Source: Arthrobacter sp. KBS0703 (lineage in GTDB: Bacteria; Actinomycetota; Actinomycetes; Actinomycetales; Micrococcaceae). From it: 64,000 nt of DNA. Where the stretch lies: positions 1,674,001 to 1,738,000 of the forward strand of contig NZ_MVDG02000001.1 in NCBI RefSeq assembly GCF_002008315.2. The letters are read 5' to 3'. The position numbers and the translations under genes are program-made. The notes under the pieces were generated by a model that worked only from the letters and a program-made list of their open reading frames with translations, was not told the origin of the DNA and did no database searches. Below, one piece after another: positions 38,153-48,139 of the stretch. How positions within the stretch are numbered: the first letter of the stretch is position 1; every line of letters starts with the position of its first letter.

Positions 38153-39133
38153 TTACTCGTCCAGCATTTCCGGCGTCACATTGGCGTCCGTGCCGGGAAT
38201 GCCGAGGTCAGTGGCGCGTTTGTCCGCCATGGCCAGCAGGCGCCGGATGCGGCCGGCGATGGCGTCCTTGGTCATGGGCGGATCGGCGAGCCGGCCGAGC
38301 TCGTCGAGGCTTGCCTGCTTGTGGGCCACCCTGAGCTCGCCGGCGTACTTCAGGTGCTCCGGGACGTCGTCGCCGAGGATTTCCAGAGCGCGGTCGACCC
38401 GGGCTCCTGCCGCCACGGCCGCCTGCGCGGAACGGCGCAGGTTTGCGTCGTCGAAGTTCGCGAGCCGGTTGGCGGTGGCACGGACTTCCTTCCGCATGCG
38501 GCGTTCCTCCCAGACCATGAGGGCGTCGTGGGCGCCCATCCTGGTGAGCAGCGCAGCGATGGTGTCGCCGTCCCGGATCACCACGCGGTCCACTCCCCTG
38601 ACCTCGCGGGCCTTGGCCTGAATACCGAGCCGCCTCGCCGCGCCGACGAGGGCCAGCGCAGATTCCGGTCCGGGGCACGTGACCTCCATGGACGAGGACC
38701 TGCCGGGTTCGGTCAGTGACCCGTGCGCCAGGAAGGCGCCGCGCCACACGGCCTCGGCGTCGGCGGCAGAACCGTTGACCACCACTGAGGGCAGGCCGCG
38801 CACCGGGCGGCCGCGGGCGTCGAGGAGGCCGGTCTGCCGCGCCAATGCCTCGCCGTCCCGGACCACGCGCACCACATAGCGGTTCCCGCGGCGAAGCCCG
38901 CTGCCGGACACGACGATGATTTCGCTCTGGTGTCCGTAGACTTCGGCGATCGCAGCCCGGAGCCTCCGCGCCGTGGAGGCCAGGTCCACTTCGGCCTCGA
39001 TGACAATCCGCCCCGAAATGATGTGCAGCCCGCCGGCGAAGCGGAGCATGGCCGACACTTCAGCCTTCCGGACCGATGACTTCTTTATGTCCAGGCGGGA
39101 CAGTTCTTCCTTGACTGATGCTGTCAGTGCCAT
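38153..39133 (-). CDS. whiA: Sporulation/division regulator WhiA
   Basis: This 326-residue WhiA homologue has the N-terminal LAGLIDADG-like domain ([21 protein letters not shown]). The C-terminal helix-turn-helix lies in [23 protein letters not shown]. In Streptomyces it works with WhiB on division genes; in non-sporulating actinobacteria it is also kept. It follows yvcK by 9 bp in the conserved uvrC-rapZ-yvcK-whiA run on the minus strand. Confidence 0.95.
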   Translation of the reverse strand: MALTASVKEELSRLDIKKSSVRKAEVSAMLRFAGGLHIISGRIVIEAEVDLASTARRLRAAIAEVYGHQSEIIVVSGSGLRRGNRYVVRVVRDGEALARQTGLLDARGRPVRGLPSVVVNGSAADAEAVWRGAFLAHGSLTEPGRSSSMEVTCPGPESALALVGAARRLGIQAKAREVRGVDRVVIRDGDTIAALLTRMGAHDALMVWEERRMRKEVRATANRLANFDDANLRRSAQAAVAAGARVDRALEILGDDVPEHLKYAGELRVAHKQASLDELGRLADPPMTKDAIAGRIRRLLAMADKRATDLGIPGTDANVTPEMLDE

Positions 39134-39142
39134 GGCACCTTC

Positions 39143-40156
39143 CTAACTGTTCCCAAAAATATCCTGGTAAGCCGTAGCCAGCCGCAGGGGGTCGTGGACC
39201 GGACGCCGACCCGAAGCCCCTACTTTACCCAAGACAACCTCGGCTCCGATCATCCCGGCAGCCTTCTCAAATTCGCGCAGATCCGAAACCGAGGCGGGAT
39301 CCGCCAGCACGACGTCCGCGCTGAATTCCGGCGCGTAATCCCGCAGCACGTGCAGGTGGTCGGCTGCGGACATCCCCGACGTTTCCTTGGTGTCCATGGC
39401 GAGGTTCATGGTGAGGCACCGCTTGGCCGGAGTGTCACACAGGGCCTGCCTCATTTCAGGCAGCAACAGGTGCGGGAGCACTGACGTGTACCAGGAGCCC
39501 GGACCCAGCACCACCCAGTCGGCGAGTTCAATGGCGGTCAGCGCTTCCACGCATGCCGGCGCATGGTCCGGAAGCAGGCGGACGCTCTCGAGCGAGCCGG
39601 CCACCGCGCACCGCGCCTGGCCCCTGATGGTGGTGAGCGTGCTGCTGCCGTCGGGGGCAGCGACGCGCACGTCGCCCTCGATCGTCAGCGGCACCGTGGA
39701 CATGGGCAGGACCTGGCCGCGGGCTCCCAGCAGGGCCCCGGCCCACTTCAGCCCGGCCACCGCATCACCGAGGAGCTCCCAGAGCGTGACAATGAGCAGG
39801 TTTCCCATGGCGTGGTCGTCCAGCGAGCCGCTGCCGCGCGGCGACTGGAACCGGTGCTGCATGACGTCGCGCCAGGTGCGGCCCCAGTCGGTGTCGTCGC
39901 ACAGCGCGGAGAGCGCCATACGCAGATCGCCCGGGGGAAGGACACCGTACTCCTGGCGGAGGCGGCCGGAGGATCCGCCGTCGTCCGCAACTGTGACAAT
40001 CGCCGTCAGTTCGGAGGTCAGCAGCCGAAGTGCCGACAGCGACGCCGAGAGGCCGTGGCCTCCGCCGAGGGCCACCACGGAGGGGCCCTTGGCCTGTTGG
40101 GAGCCGGCCAGGCCGGCCGGTGGAACCAGCGGCAGCGGGCCGGTGAGCATGCCCAT
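39143..40156 (-). CDS. yvcK: YvcK/CofD-like protein (UDP-GlcNAc-binding)
   Basis: This 337-residue CofD/YvcK-family protein has VVALGGGHGLSASLSALR at the start, ADDGGSSGRLRQEYGVLPPGDLRMALSAL (about residues 56-84, cited in part), DHAMGNLL and VLGPGSWYTSVLP. YvcK proteins bind UDP-sugars and influence carbon use and cell-wall synthesis. It shares one base with the rapZ stop and precedes whiA by 9 bp. Confidence 0.92.
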   Translation of the reverse strand: MGMLTGPLPLVPPAGLAGSQQAKGPSVVALGGGHGLSASLSALRLLTSELTAIVTVADDGGSSGRLRQEYGVLPPGDLRMALSALCDDTDWGRTWRDVMQHRFQSPRGSGSLDDHAMGNLLIVTLWELLGDAVAGLKWAGALLGARGQVLPMSTVPLTIEGDVRVAAPDGSSTLTTIRGQARCAVAGSLESVRLLPDHAPACVEALTAIELADWVVLGPGSWYTSVLPHLLLPEMRQALCDTPAKRCLTMNLAMDTKETSGMSAADHLHVLRDYAPEFSADVVLADPASVSDLREFEKAAGMIGAEVVLGKVGASGRRPVHDPLRLATAYQDIFGNS

Positions 40157-41094
40157 TACTCGCGGCCCAGATCCCGGTGCGTCGTGGTCACCGTAACGCG
40201 CGGATATTGCGCTAGCTTCTTGGACAGCTCGACGGCGACAGCCACCGAGCGGTGCTTTCCGCCGGTGCAGCCCACGGCGATGGTGGCGTAGTGCTTGTTC
40301 TCCCGCCGGTACCCGTCCAGGACCGGCTCCAGGGCAAGAACGTAGCGCTCGACGAAACTTGGCACGCCCTCGGCCTTGAGGACGTAGTCGCTCACGTCCT
40401 GGTCCAGGCCGGTGTGCGGCCGCAGCTTGGGCACCCAGTGCGGGTTGGGAATGAACCGGACGTCCGCGACGTAGTTCGCGTCCACGGGCAGGCCGTATTT
40501 GAAGCCGAAGCTCATGACGTTGAGCCGGAGGGCCACCGGACCCGTTTCCGAGAAGAGTTCCGTGACCGCGGTGGCGAGCCCGTGCACGTTGAGCGATGTT
40601 GTGTCCAGCACGAGGTCGGCTGAATCCCGCAGTTCCGTCAGGAGTTCGCGCTCCGCGGCTATGCCGTCCAGGATCCGGCCGCCGCCCTGAAGCGGGTGCG
40701 GGCGCCTCCCCTGTTCAAAGCGGCGGACCAGGACGTCGTCGCTCGCGTCGAGGAACAGCACCCGGAACGTGACGCCGCTCGCGGCGAGGGCGCCGAGGGC
40801 GGCGCGGATGTCCGCGAACAACGCCTTGCTCCGCACGTCCATGACGACGGCGAGCCTGGGAATGGACTGCGGGGCGTGGGACACCAGCTCTGCGAGGGTG
40901 CCCAGCATCTGCGGCGGCAGGTTTTCCACGACGTACCAGCCGTGGTCCTCGAGGGCATCCGATGCGGTGCTGCGGCCGGCACCGGACATTCCCGTCACCA
41001 CGAGCAGTTCCGCTTCGACGGGCTTGACGGGCGTCAGGCCGTCCTCGTCCGCGCCGGATCCCGCCGTCGACTCTGCCATTAAATCCAGCCCCAT
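40156..41094 (-). CDS. rapZ: RapZ family RNase adapter/nucleotide-binding protein
   Basis: This 312-residue RapZ (YvcJ) homologue has the P-loop [13 protein letters not shown] and [10 protein letters not shown], with [15 protein letters not shown]. The C-terminal domain holds [20 protein letters not shown] and [13 protein letters not shown]. In E. coli RapZ steers RNase E on GlmZ RNA; in Gram-positives the role is less clear. ATG 41094 or ATG 41079 (MAEST) can be the start. It is coupled to yvcK by overlap. Confidence 0.93.
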   Translation of the reverse strand: MGLDLMAESTAGSGADEDGLTPVKPVEAELLVVTGMSGAGRSTASDALEDHGWYVVENLPPQMLGTLAELVSHAPQSIPRLAVVMDVRSKALFADIRAALGALAASGVTFRVLFLDASDDVLVRRFEQGRRPHPLQGGGRILDGIAAERELLTELRDSADLVLDTTSLNVHGLATAVTELFSETGPVALRLNVMSFGFKYGLPVDANYVADVRFIPNPHWVPKLRPHTGLDQDVSDYVLKAEGVPSFVERYVLALEPVLDGYRRENKHYATIAVGCTGGKHRSVAVAVELSKKLAQYPRVTVTTTHRDLGRE

Positions 41095-41192
41095 TCCTGC
41101 CGTTGCTTCTTGTGTGCCGTTGCCCGTGTGCTGCGCACACTTCAGGACACGTCGGATTCCGTACTTACCCTAGCTAACATTCAGGACGCTAG

Positions 41193-43232
41193 CTAAGTTT
41201 CGAGGACTTCTCCGGTGGTCATGTTGATGGCCGGCATCGCATCGTCCGCCTCGCCGCCGGCTCCGCCCGCAGTGAAATGGGAAACGATGGCCGCTGCCAG
41301 CGCCGGGCCCACACCCTTGGCCGTCATGAGTTCCTCGGCGGTGGCCGCCTTGATTTTCCGGACCGAGCCGAACTGGGCCAGGAGCGCCTTGCGCTTGGAC
41401 TCGCCGAGCCCGGGCACGCTGTCCAGGGCGGAGACCGTCATGGCCTTGCCGCGCTTCTGCCGGTGAAACGAGATGGCGAAGCGGTGGGCCTCGTCGCGGA
41501 TGCGCTGCAGCATGTACAGGCCCTGGGAGGAGCGGGGCAGGATGACCGGGAAGTCGCTGTCCGGCAGCCACACCTCTTCCAGCCGTTTGGCCAGGCCAAC
41601 GACGTAGACGTCGTCGACCCCCAGTTCGGCCAGGGCGCGGGCGGCGGCATTGACCTGCGGCTTGCCGCCGTCCACCACCACGAGGTTGGGCGGGTAGGCG
41701 AATTTTGACCGCGGAGCGGCGGTGGTGGTGTCCGCGATACTGGCGTCCGCAGGACCGCTTCCGGGACCGGCCGCCTCTGCCCCGGGGACCGGCTCCGGGG
41801 ATTCCAGCTGGGAGGCTTCCACCTGCGCGGTCTTGTCCATCAGATAGTGCCGGAAGCGCCGGGTCAGGACGTCGTGCATGGCGGCGGTGTCATCGGTTGC
41901 CGCCGCTCCGGTAATGGAGAACTTCCGGTAGTCGGATTTCTTGGGCAGCCCGTCTTCCACCACCACCATCGACGCCACCACGTTGGTCCCCTGGACATGG
42001 GAGACGTCGTAGCATTCGATGCGCAGCAGCGGGACCGGCAGCTCCAGTGCTTCCTGGAGTTCCTGCAGCGCCTGGGACCTCACCGTGAGGTCGCCCGCGC
42101 GCCGTGTCTTGTGGAGCCGGAGCGCGTGTTCGGCGTTCTCCCGGACGGTGGACATCAGGGCGGCTTTGTCGCCGCGCTGCGGAACCCGGATGTCGACTTT
42201 TGCCCCGCGGAGACCGCCCAGCCACACGGCCAGGTCGTGGGCGTTGCTGGGCTCGACCGGCACCAGCACCTCCCGGGGAAGCCGCCCCTGGGTCTCGGCG
42301 TCTTCGCCGTAGACCTGCTGGAGCAGGTGCTCGACCAGGTCCGGTGTGGTGGCGTCCTCCACTTTTTCGACCACCCACCCGCGTTGGCCTTTGACACGGC
42401 CGCCACGGACATGGAAAACCTGGACCGCCGCTTCGAGTTCGTCCTCGTGCAGCGCGAAGACGTCGGCGTCCGTGTCCTCGGCCAGCACCACGGCGTTCCT
42501 CTCGAAGACCTTGCGGAGGGCCGCGATGTCGTCGCGGACCCTGGCGGCCCGTTCGTAGTCCAGTTCCGCCACGGCCGCCGCCATGTCCTTTTCCAGTCGG
42601 CTGATGAACCGCTTGGCCTCGCCGCCCATGAAGGCGCAGAAGTCCTCGGCCAGGGCCCGGTGTTCCTCGGGGGTGACGCGCCCGACGCACGGGGCCGAGC
42701 ACTTGTCGATGTAGCCCAGCAGGCATGGCCGGCCGCTGGCCTGGGCACGCTTCAGCACGCCGGCACTGCAGCTGCGCACGGGAAATACCCGGAGCAGGGT
42801 GTCCATGGTTTCCCGGATGGCGCCGGCCGTGTAGGGGCCGAAGTAGCGGGTGCCTTTCTTCCGCTCGCCCCGCATGACCTGCACCCGCGGGAGCTTCTCC
42901 CCCATGGTGACGGCCAGGTACGGATACGTCTTGTCATCCCGGAAGACCACGTTGAACCGCGGTTTGAATTCCTTGATCCAGGTGTATTCCAGCTGCAGGG
43001 ATTCCAGCTCGCTGCCCACCACCGTCCACTCGACGCTGCTGGCCGCGTGCACCATTGCGTGCGTTTTGGGCAGCAGGCCGGCGGGGTTCGCGAAGTACGT
43101 GTTCAGGCGCGAGCGGAGGTTCTTGGCCTTGCCGACGTAGATGACCCGCCCGTGGGGATCCCTGAACCTGTAGACGCCCGGATTGGTCGGAATTTCACCC
43201 GTCTGGGGCCGGTAACTCGTTGGATCTGCCAC
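41193..43232 (-). CDS. uvrC: Excinuclease ABC subunit C (UvrC)
   Basis: This nuclease of nucleotide excision repair has 679 residues. The N-terminal GIY-YIG domain reads [23 protein letters not shown] (about residues 18-40). The Cys-containing [17 protein letters not shown] region, the UVR motif and the RNase H-like endonuclease part ([22 protein letters not shown]) are all present. The C-terminus has a helix-hairpin-helix ([19 protein letters not shown]). The GTG start has a TAGACT box 6 bases upstream, so the mRNA is probably leaderless. Confidence 0.95.
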   Translation of the reverse strand: MADPTSYRPQTGEIPTNPGVYRFRDPHGRVIYVGKAKNLRSRLNTYFANPAGLLPKTHAMVHAASSVEWTVVGSELESLQLEYTWIKEFKPRFNVVFRDDKTYPYLAVTMGEKLPRVQVMRGERKKGTRYFGPYTAGAIRETMDTLLRVFPVRSCSAGVLKRAQASGRPCLLGYIDKCSAPCVGRVTPEEHRALAEDFCAFMGGEAKRFISRLEKDMAAAVAELDYERAARVRDDIAALRKVFERNAVVLAEDTDADVFALHEDELEAAVQVFHVRGGRVKGQRGWVVEKVEDATTPDLVEHLLQQVYGEDAETQGRLPREVLVPVEPSNAHDLAVWLGGLRGAKVDIRVPQRGDKAALMSTVRENAEHALRLHKTRRAGDLTVRSQALQELQEALELPVPLLRIECYDVSHVQGTNVVASMVVVEDGLPKKSDYRKFSITGAAATDDTAAMHDVLTRRFRHYLMDKTAQVEASQLESPEPVPGAEAAGPGSGPADASIADTTTAAPRSKFAYPPNLVVVDGGKPQVNAAARALAELGVDDVYVVGLAKRLEEVWLPDSDFPVILPRSSQGLYMLQRIRDEAHRFAISFHRQKRGKAMTVSALDSVPGLGESKRKALLAQFGSVRKIKAATAEELMTAKGVGPALAAAIVSHFTAGGAGGEADDAMPAINMTTGEVLET

Positions 43233-43238
43233 GGTTCC

Positions 43239-43244
43239 AGTCTA
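43239..43244 (-). promoter_or_regulatory. -10 box TAGACT, leaderless start of uvrC
   Basis: On the minus strand TAGACT is followed by six bases (GGAACC) and the GTG start of uvrC. No separate ribosome site is evident. Confidence 0.55.
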
Positions 43245-43293
43245 CTGAGCCGGCGGCCGGCAAAATGCCATGCCCGGGGCGCCGGCCATGGTT

Positions 43294-43962
43294 CTACTCG
43301 ACGGTTTTGCTCTGGTTGTAGCTGGTGGAGCGTTCCTGCCCGCTGAGTTCGGCGATGGCGTCCATGATGCGGTCGGTCACCTGGCGGCGCGCCGGCAGCG
43401 AGTGGTCCGGCCCGGTCTTGTCGAAGTAGAGCGCCTCGCCGACTTTCATGGTGAAGTGCTGCGGCTTGACCGCGTTGCGGCCCGCGGGCTGCAGCTTCTC
43501 GGTGCCGATCAGCCCCACCGGGATCACCGGCGCGCCGGTGGTCAGGGCCAGCCAGCCGACGCCGGTCCGGCCCCGGTAGAGGATGCCGTCGCGGGATCGG
43601 GTGCCCTCGGGGTAGATTCCGATTCCCCTTCCGTTCTCCAGGATGTCCAGGAGGGTCTTCAGCGCCTGCACGCTGGCTGCCTGCTCGCCGCGTTCCACCG
43701 GAATCGATCCCACCGCTTCGAAGAAGGACTTCATGACGCGTCCCTTGACGCCCTTGGTGGTGAAGTATTCCGCTTTGGCGAAGAAGGCGACAGGGCGGGG
43801 CATGAGGGCCTGCACGATCACGCTGTCAAGAAACGAGAGGTGGTTGGGGGCCACGATGAACGGGCCCTCCTTGGGGACGTTCTCGAGTCCGATGACCGTG
43901 GGCCGGCACGTTCCCGAGATGAGCCCGCGCGTGGTCCAGCGGATTCCGTCAAACAGCTCCAT
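43294..43962 (-). CDS. 1-acyl-sn-glycerol-3-phosphate acyltransferase (PlsC family)
   Basis: This 222-residue membrane-associated acyltransferase has the catalytic HX4D motif in APNHLSFLDS. The phosphate-binding YPEGTRSRDG and VIPVGLIGTEKLQP are also present. It probably makes phosphatidic acid for membrane lipids. It overlaps the upstream HAD phosphatase gene by 14 bp, so they are co-transcribed. A second PlsC elsewhere in the genome is possible, so the symbol is left open. Confidence 0.9.
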   Translation of the reverse strand: MELFDGIRWTTRGLISGTCRPTVIGLENVPKEGPFIVAPNHLSFLDSVIVQALMPRPVAFFAKAEYFTTKGVKGRVMKSFFEAVGSIPVERGEQAASVQALKTLLDILENGRGIGIYPEGTRSRDGILYRGRTGVGWLALTTGAPVIPVGLIGTEKLQPAGRNAVKPQHFTMKVGEALYFDKTGPDHSLPARRQVTDRIMDAIAELSGQERSTSYNQSKTVE

Positions 43963-44665
43963 CGTTGCGCACCTCGCTCAGTGCTGCAGCCCGGACTGCT
44001 TCCAGCTCCTCGATTTTGCTGCGCAGGGTCAGGGTGTCATGGACCACCGCGACGGCGCCCGCTTCTTCCAGCTCGCCGTCGGGCGCGAAGCCCCAGCTGA
44101 CGCCGATGCAGTCGATACCGTTGGCGAAGGCCCCCGCCACGTCCTGGGCCCTGTCCCCCACCATGATGGCGTGCTGGGTGCGGAGATCCGCCAGTGCGGC
44201 CGCGATGATCTCTGTCTTCCCGACGGGACCTGCGGCAGCTGCGGTCTCGTCCGCCGCGGAGCCCCTGATGAAGAGGAACCGGTCGGCAATCCTGTGGTGT
44301 TCAAGGACGAGGTTTGCCAGGTTTTCCGGCTTCTGCGTGGCCACCGCGACAGGACGGCCAGCAGCGACGTAGCCGTCGAGGAGCTCAACAATGCCAGGAT
44401 ACAGGCGGCTCTGCGCTATGCCGCTTTCAAGGTAGTGCCGCCGGTAGATCCGGACCGCGTCCGCCAACCGGGCCGCCGGAACCCCCGCGATGTTCAGCAG
44501 CGAGTCGCTCAGCTTGGGCCCGATCATCGCGTTCAGGACGTCCAGGCCCGGGACGGGCAGTCCCAGTTCCGTGAGGGCCGACGCAATTCCGTCTGTTATC
44601 CCGCCGGCCGGATCGACAAGAGTGCCGTCCAGGTCGAAGATCACGGGCACTATTGTTGAAGTCAC
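43949..44665 (-). CDS. HAD family hydrolase (phosphoglycolate phosphatase-like)
   Basis: This 238-residue HAD phosphatase has motif I VIFDLDGTLVDPAGG. Motif II is in VAVATQKPEN, and motifs III/IV are in MVGDRAQDVAGAFANGIDCIGVSWG. The cap is the helical type of the Gph/PgmB group. The substrate is a small phosphorylated metabolite, not predictable further. The GTG start overlaps nothing upstream; it is followed by the plsC gene with a 14 bp overlap. Confidence 0.88.
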   Translation of the reverse strand: MTSTIVPVIFDLDGTLVDPAGGITDGIASALTELGLPVPGLDVLNAMIGPKLSDSLLNIAGVPAARLADAVRIYRRHYLESGIAQSRLYPGIVELLDGYVAAGRPVAVATQKPENLANLVLEHHRIADRFLFIRGSAADETAAAAGPVGKTEIIAAALADLRTQHAIMVGDRAQDVAGAFANGIDCIGVSWGFAPDGELEEAGAVAVVHDTLTLRSKIEELEAVRAAALSEVRNDGAV

Positions 44666-44784
44666 CGGCTTAGTTTCTCACGACAGCACCCCTGCACAAA
44701 CTCACATGCCGTCCGCGGAATACTTCAGCGCGGCCGATGGGCCCCGCCCGCCGCGCCGTGCTGCAGACCGGACCCCCGCGGCTC

Positions 44785-47712
44785 CTACGCCAGAATTTCG
44801 GCCAGGAACGCGGCCGTGTGGCTCTCCTTTGACTTGGCAAGCTGCTCCGGCGTGCCGGACGCTACGATCCGCCCGCCGCCGGAACCGCCGTCGGGACCGA
44901 GGTCCACGATCCAGTCCGCGCTCTTGATGACGTCCAGGTTGTGTTCGATGGTGATCACGGTGTTGCCCTTGTCCACCAGGCCCTGCAGCACCATCAGCAG
45001 CTTGCGGATGTCCTCGAAGTGCAGTCCCGTGGTCGGTTCATCAAGCACGTAGACGCTGCGCCCGTTCGAGCGCTTCTGGAGCTCGGCGGCAAGCTTGACG
45101 CGCTGGGCTTCGCCGCCGGACAGCGTGGTGGCGGGCTGGCCCAGGCGGACGTACCCGAGGCCGACGTCCACTAGCGTGTTCAGGTGGCGGGCGATCGGCG
45201 AGAATGCTGCGAAGAACTCTGCACCCTCCTCGATGGGCATGTTCAGCACGTCCGCGATGGTCTTGCCCTTGTAGTGCACCTCGAGGGTCTCGCGGTTGTA
45301 CCGCGCGCCGTGGCACACCTCGCAGGGGACATAGACGTCGGGCAGGAAGTTCATCTCGATCTTCAGCGTGCCGTCACCGGAACAAGCCTCACACCGCCCG
45401 CCCTTGACGTTGAAGGAGAAGCGGCCCGGCAGATAACCGCGGACCTTGGCCTCGGTGGTCTCCGCGAAAAGCTTGCGGATGTTGTCGAACACTCCGGTGT
45501 AGGTGGCCGGGTTGGAGCGAGGCGTGCGTCCGATCGGGCTCTGGTCCACATGGACCACCTTGTCCAGGTGCTCGAGCCCCTGGACCGTGCGGTGCCGCCC
45601 CGCCACCTGCTTGGCGCCGTTGAGCTTGTTGGCCAGGACCTTGTACAGGATCTCGTTGACCAGGGTCGACTTGCCGGAGCCGCTGACCCCGGTCACCGCC
45701 GTGAACAGCCCAAGCGGGAAGGCGGCGTCGACGTTGATGAGATTATTTTCGCGTGCGCCGACGACTTTAAGCTCACGCTTCTTGTCGTATTTGCGGCGCT
45801 TTTTGGGGATCTCGATCTTCTTGCGGCCCGACAGGTAGTCACCCGTGAGCGATTCCGTGTTCTCGAGGAGGGCCTTGTAGGAACCGGAATGGACCACCTG
45901 GCCGCCGTGCTCCCCGGCCCCCGGCCCGATGTCCACGATCCAGTCGGCTTCGTGGATGGTGTCTTCGTCGTGCTCGACAACAATGAGCGTGTTGCCCATG
46001 TCCCGCAACCGGGTGAGGGTCTCGATGAGCCGGCGGTTGTCCCGCTGGTGCAGGCCGATGGAGGGCTCATCGAGGACGTAGAGGACGCCCACGAGGCCGG
46101 AACCGATCTGGGTGGCGAGCCGGATGCGCTGCGCCTCACCGCCGGACAGGGTGGCCGACGGGCGCTCCAGGTTCAGGTATTCCAGGCCGACGTCCAGAAG
46201 GAACGTCAGACGGGCCTGGATTTCCTTGAGGACCTGGTGGGCGATCTGCGCCTCGCGTCCGGTCAGCACAAGGTTGTTGAGGAACTCGGCACAGTCCCGC
46301 ATGGGCAGCGCCGCGACCTCCGCGATCGACTTGCCGTTGATGAGGACCGACAGCGACGCCGGGTTCAGGCGTGCCCCGTTGCAGGCGGGGCAGGGTACCT
46401 GCCGCATGTATTCCTCGTAGCGGTCGCGGGCCCAGTCGGAATCGGTTTCGCCGTGCTTGCGGTGGACATACTGGATGGCACCCTCGAAGCCGGTGCTGTA
46501 CTTGCGCTCCCGGCCAAACCTGTTGCGGTACTGGACCACGACCTTGTGGTCTTTGCCGTGGAGGACGGTCTGGCGGACGTCGTCCGTCAGCTCTTCCCAC
46601 GGCGTGACCATGGAGAAGCCAAGTTCCTTGGCCAGTCCGTCGAGGAGCCGGTTCCAGTATTCCGTGGTGGCTGTGCCGAGCGACCACGGGGCGATGGCAC
46701 CTTCAGCCAGCGAGAGCTCCGGATTGGGGACGATGAGTTCCTCGTCAACCTCGAGCTTGGTGCCAATGCCGCTGCAGGCGGAGCAGGCGCCGAAGGGGTT
46801 GTTGAACGAGAACGACCTCGGTTCGATTTCATCGATGGCCAGCGGATGTTCATTGGGGCAGGCAAGGTTCTCGGAGAACGCACGCAGGCGGCCGGGATCA
46901 TCGGCGTCCAGGTCCACGAATTCGGCCAGCACGCGCCCTTCGGCAAGGCCGAGGGCCGTTTCGATGGAGTCCGTCAGACGCTGGCTGATGCCTTCCTTGA
47001 CCACCAGCCGGTCCACCACCACCTCGATGGTGTGCTTGAACTGCTTGCCAAGCTTGGGGGGCTCGCTGAGCTGGATGAGTTCGCCGTCCACCCGGGCGCG
47101 CGAGTAGCCCTTCGCGGTCAGCTCCTTGAAGAGGTCCACGAATTCACCCTTGCGGCCGCGCACCACGGGCGCGAGGATCTGGAAGCGTGTTCCGTCCTCG
47201 AGTTCCAGCAGCTGGTCCACAATCTGCTGCGGTGTCTGCTTGATGACCGGCTCGCCGCAGACAGGGCAGTACGGGCGGCCCACGCGTGCCCACAGGAGGC
47301 GCATGTAGTCGTAGATTTCCGTGATGGTGCCGACCGTTGAGCGCGGGTTCTTGCTCGTGGACTTCTGGTCGATCGAGACCGCCGGCGAGAGGCCTTCAAT
47401 GAAGTCGACGTCGGGCTTGTCCACCTGGCCCAGGAACTGCCGGGCATAGGCCGAGAGGGACTCGACGTAGCGGCGCTGGCCCTCGGCGAAGATGGTGTCA
47501 AAGGCGAGGGACGACTTGCCCGACCCGGACAGTCCGGTGAAGACGATCATGGCGTCGCGGGGAAGATCGAGGTCGACGTTGCGCAGGTTGTGTTCGCGCG
47601 CGCCCTTGACGACCAGACGGGAGAGATCCGGGCGCGCCGGTTTGGGGTGGTTCAGCGGCACGACGGCGGAGTGGGCATCAAGGGCTGTTTCTTCAGCTAC
47701 GGCTTTAGGCAC
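44785..47712 (-). CDS. uvrA: Excinuclease ABC subunit A (UvrA)
   Basis: This DNA damage sensor of 975 residues has two ABC ATPase halves. Walker A motifs are [15 protein letters not shown] and [15 protein letters not shown]. Zinc sites are CPVCGEPV with CPACNGARL, and CEACSGDGT with PCEVCHGAR. It loads UvrB at lesions. The GTG start has TAGCAT 6 bases upstream (leaderless). A LexA-like box lies at 47726-47741, pointing to SOS control. Confidence 0.96.
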   Translation of the reverse strand: MPKAVAEETALDAHSAVVPLNHPKPARPDLSRLVVKGAREHNLRNVDLDLPRDAMIVFTGLSGSGKSSLAFDTIFAEGQRRYVESLSAYARQFLGQVDKPDVDFIEGLSPAVSIDQKSTSKNPRSTVGTITEIYDYMRLLWARVGRPYCPVCGEPVIKQTPQQIVDQLLELEDGTRFQILAPVVRGRKGEFVDLFKELTAKGYSRARVDGELIQLSEPPKLGKQFKHTIEVVVDRLVVKEGISQRLTDSIETALGLAEGRVLAEFVDLDADDPGRLRAFSENLACPNEHPLAIDEIEPRSFSFNNPFGACSACSGIGTKLEVDEELIVPNPELSLAEGAIAPWSLGTATTEYWNRLLDGLAKELGFSMVTPWEELTDDVRQTVLHGKDHKVVVQYRNRFGRERKYSTGFEGAIQYVHRKHGETDSDWARDRYEEYMRQVPCPACNGARLNPASLSVLINGKSIAEVAALPMRDCAEFLNNLVLTGREAQIAHQVLKEIQARLTFLLDVGLEYLNLERPSATLSGGEAQRIRLATQIGSGLVGVLYVLDEPSIGLHQRDNRRLIETLTRLRDMGNTLIVVEHDEDTIHEADWIVDIGPGAGEHGGQVVHSGSYKALLENTESLTGDYLSGRKKIEIPKKRRKYDKKRELKVVGARENNLINVDAAFPLGLFTAVTGVSGSGKSTLVNEILYKVLANKLNGAKQVAGRHRTVQGLEHLDKVVHVDQSPIGRTPRSNPATYTGVFDNIRKLFAETTEAKVRGYLPGRFSFNVKGGRCEACSGDGTLKIEMNFLPDVYVPCEVCHGARYNRETLEVHYKGKTIADVLNMPIEEGAEFFAAFSPIARHLNTLVDVGLGYVRLGQPATTLSGGEAQRVKLAAELQKRSNGRSVYVLDEPTTGLHFEDIRKLLMVLQGLVDKGNTVITIEHNLDVIKSADWIVDLGPDGGSGGGRIVASGTPEQLAKSKESHTAAFLAEILA

Positions 47713-47718
47713 GGACTA

Positions 47719-47724
47719 ATGCTA
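47719..47724 (-). promoter_or_regulatory. -10 box TAGCAT, leaderless start of uvrA
   Basis: On the minus strand TAGCAT is followed by six bases and the GTG start at 47712. It sits directly downstream of the LexA-like box. Confidence 0.55.
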
Positions 47725-47725
47725 A

Positions 47726-47741
47726 TCGAAAACTTCTTCGA
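47726..47741. promoter_or_regulatory. LexA-like SOS box upstream of uvrA
   Basis: On the minus strand the 16-mer TCGAAGAAGTTTTCGA fits the actinobacterial/Bacillus-type LexA consensus CGAAC-N4-GTTCG with two mismatches and keeps palindromic arms (TCGAA/TTCGA). It overlaps the -10 to -35 spacer of uvrA, where a repressor would block transcription. Confidence 0.65.
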
Positions 47742-47758
47742 ATATCCATGCGGCTCCG

Positions 47759-48139
47759 CTATCCTGCGTCGTAGGCCGCCGCCAGCAGGTGGACAGCCTC
47801 GGCGAACGTGGCGCCTTGGGATTTGGCTGCGGCGGCATATTCCGCGGCGGCCTCCGACAACACGCCCCACCGTTCGTCGCGGGCGCACACCACGGTGCCG
47901 TTCCTGCCCTTGGTGGCCACCACCCCGGCAGCCTCGAGCTCCTTGTAGGCCCTGGCGACCGTGTGCGGGGCCACGCCGAGGACCCCGGCCAGGTTCCTGA
48001 CGGCGGGCAGCCGGGTTCCGGGGGCAATCTTTCCCTGGTCGGCCTGTTCGATGATGTGCAGCCGCAGCTGCTCGTAGAGCGCCACGGAGCTGCCGTGGTT
48101 GGGCTTCCACTGCCCCGGGAAGGCGTCCCCGGGGCTCAC
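47759..48139 (-). CDS. GntR family (YtrA-like) transcriptional regulator
   Basis: This 126-residue regulator has one winged helix (YEQLRLHIIEQADQGKIAPG, LPAVRNLAGVLGVAPHTVARAYKELEAAGVV, residues about 20-75) and a short C-terminal helical tail. The size and form are those of the YtrA subfamily, which often controls adjacent ABC transporters. The GTG start overlaps the end of the ABC exporter gene by 4 bp, so it is the third gene of that operon and probably its repressor. Confidence 0.87.
   Translation of the reverse strand: MSPGDAFPGQWKPNHGSSVALYEQLRLHIIEQADQGKIAPGTRLPAVRNLAGVLGVAPHTVARAYKELEAAGVVATKGRNGTVVCARDERWGVLSEAAAEYAAAAKSQGATFAEAVHLLAAAYDAG

Noticed and set aside
41169..41197. Repeated CTAGCTAA before rapZ / at the uvrC stop
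   Set aside because: Two 8-bp copies partly made by the stop codon context; chance cannot be excluded.
45184..47340. 718-codon open frame opposite uvrA
   Set aside because: It is antisense to uvrA, which has complete motifs; long antisense frames are expected at this GC content.
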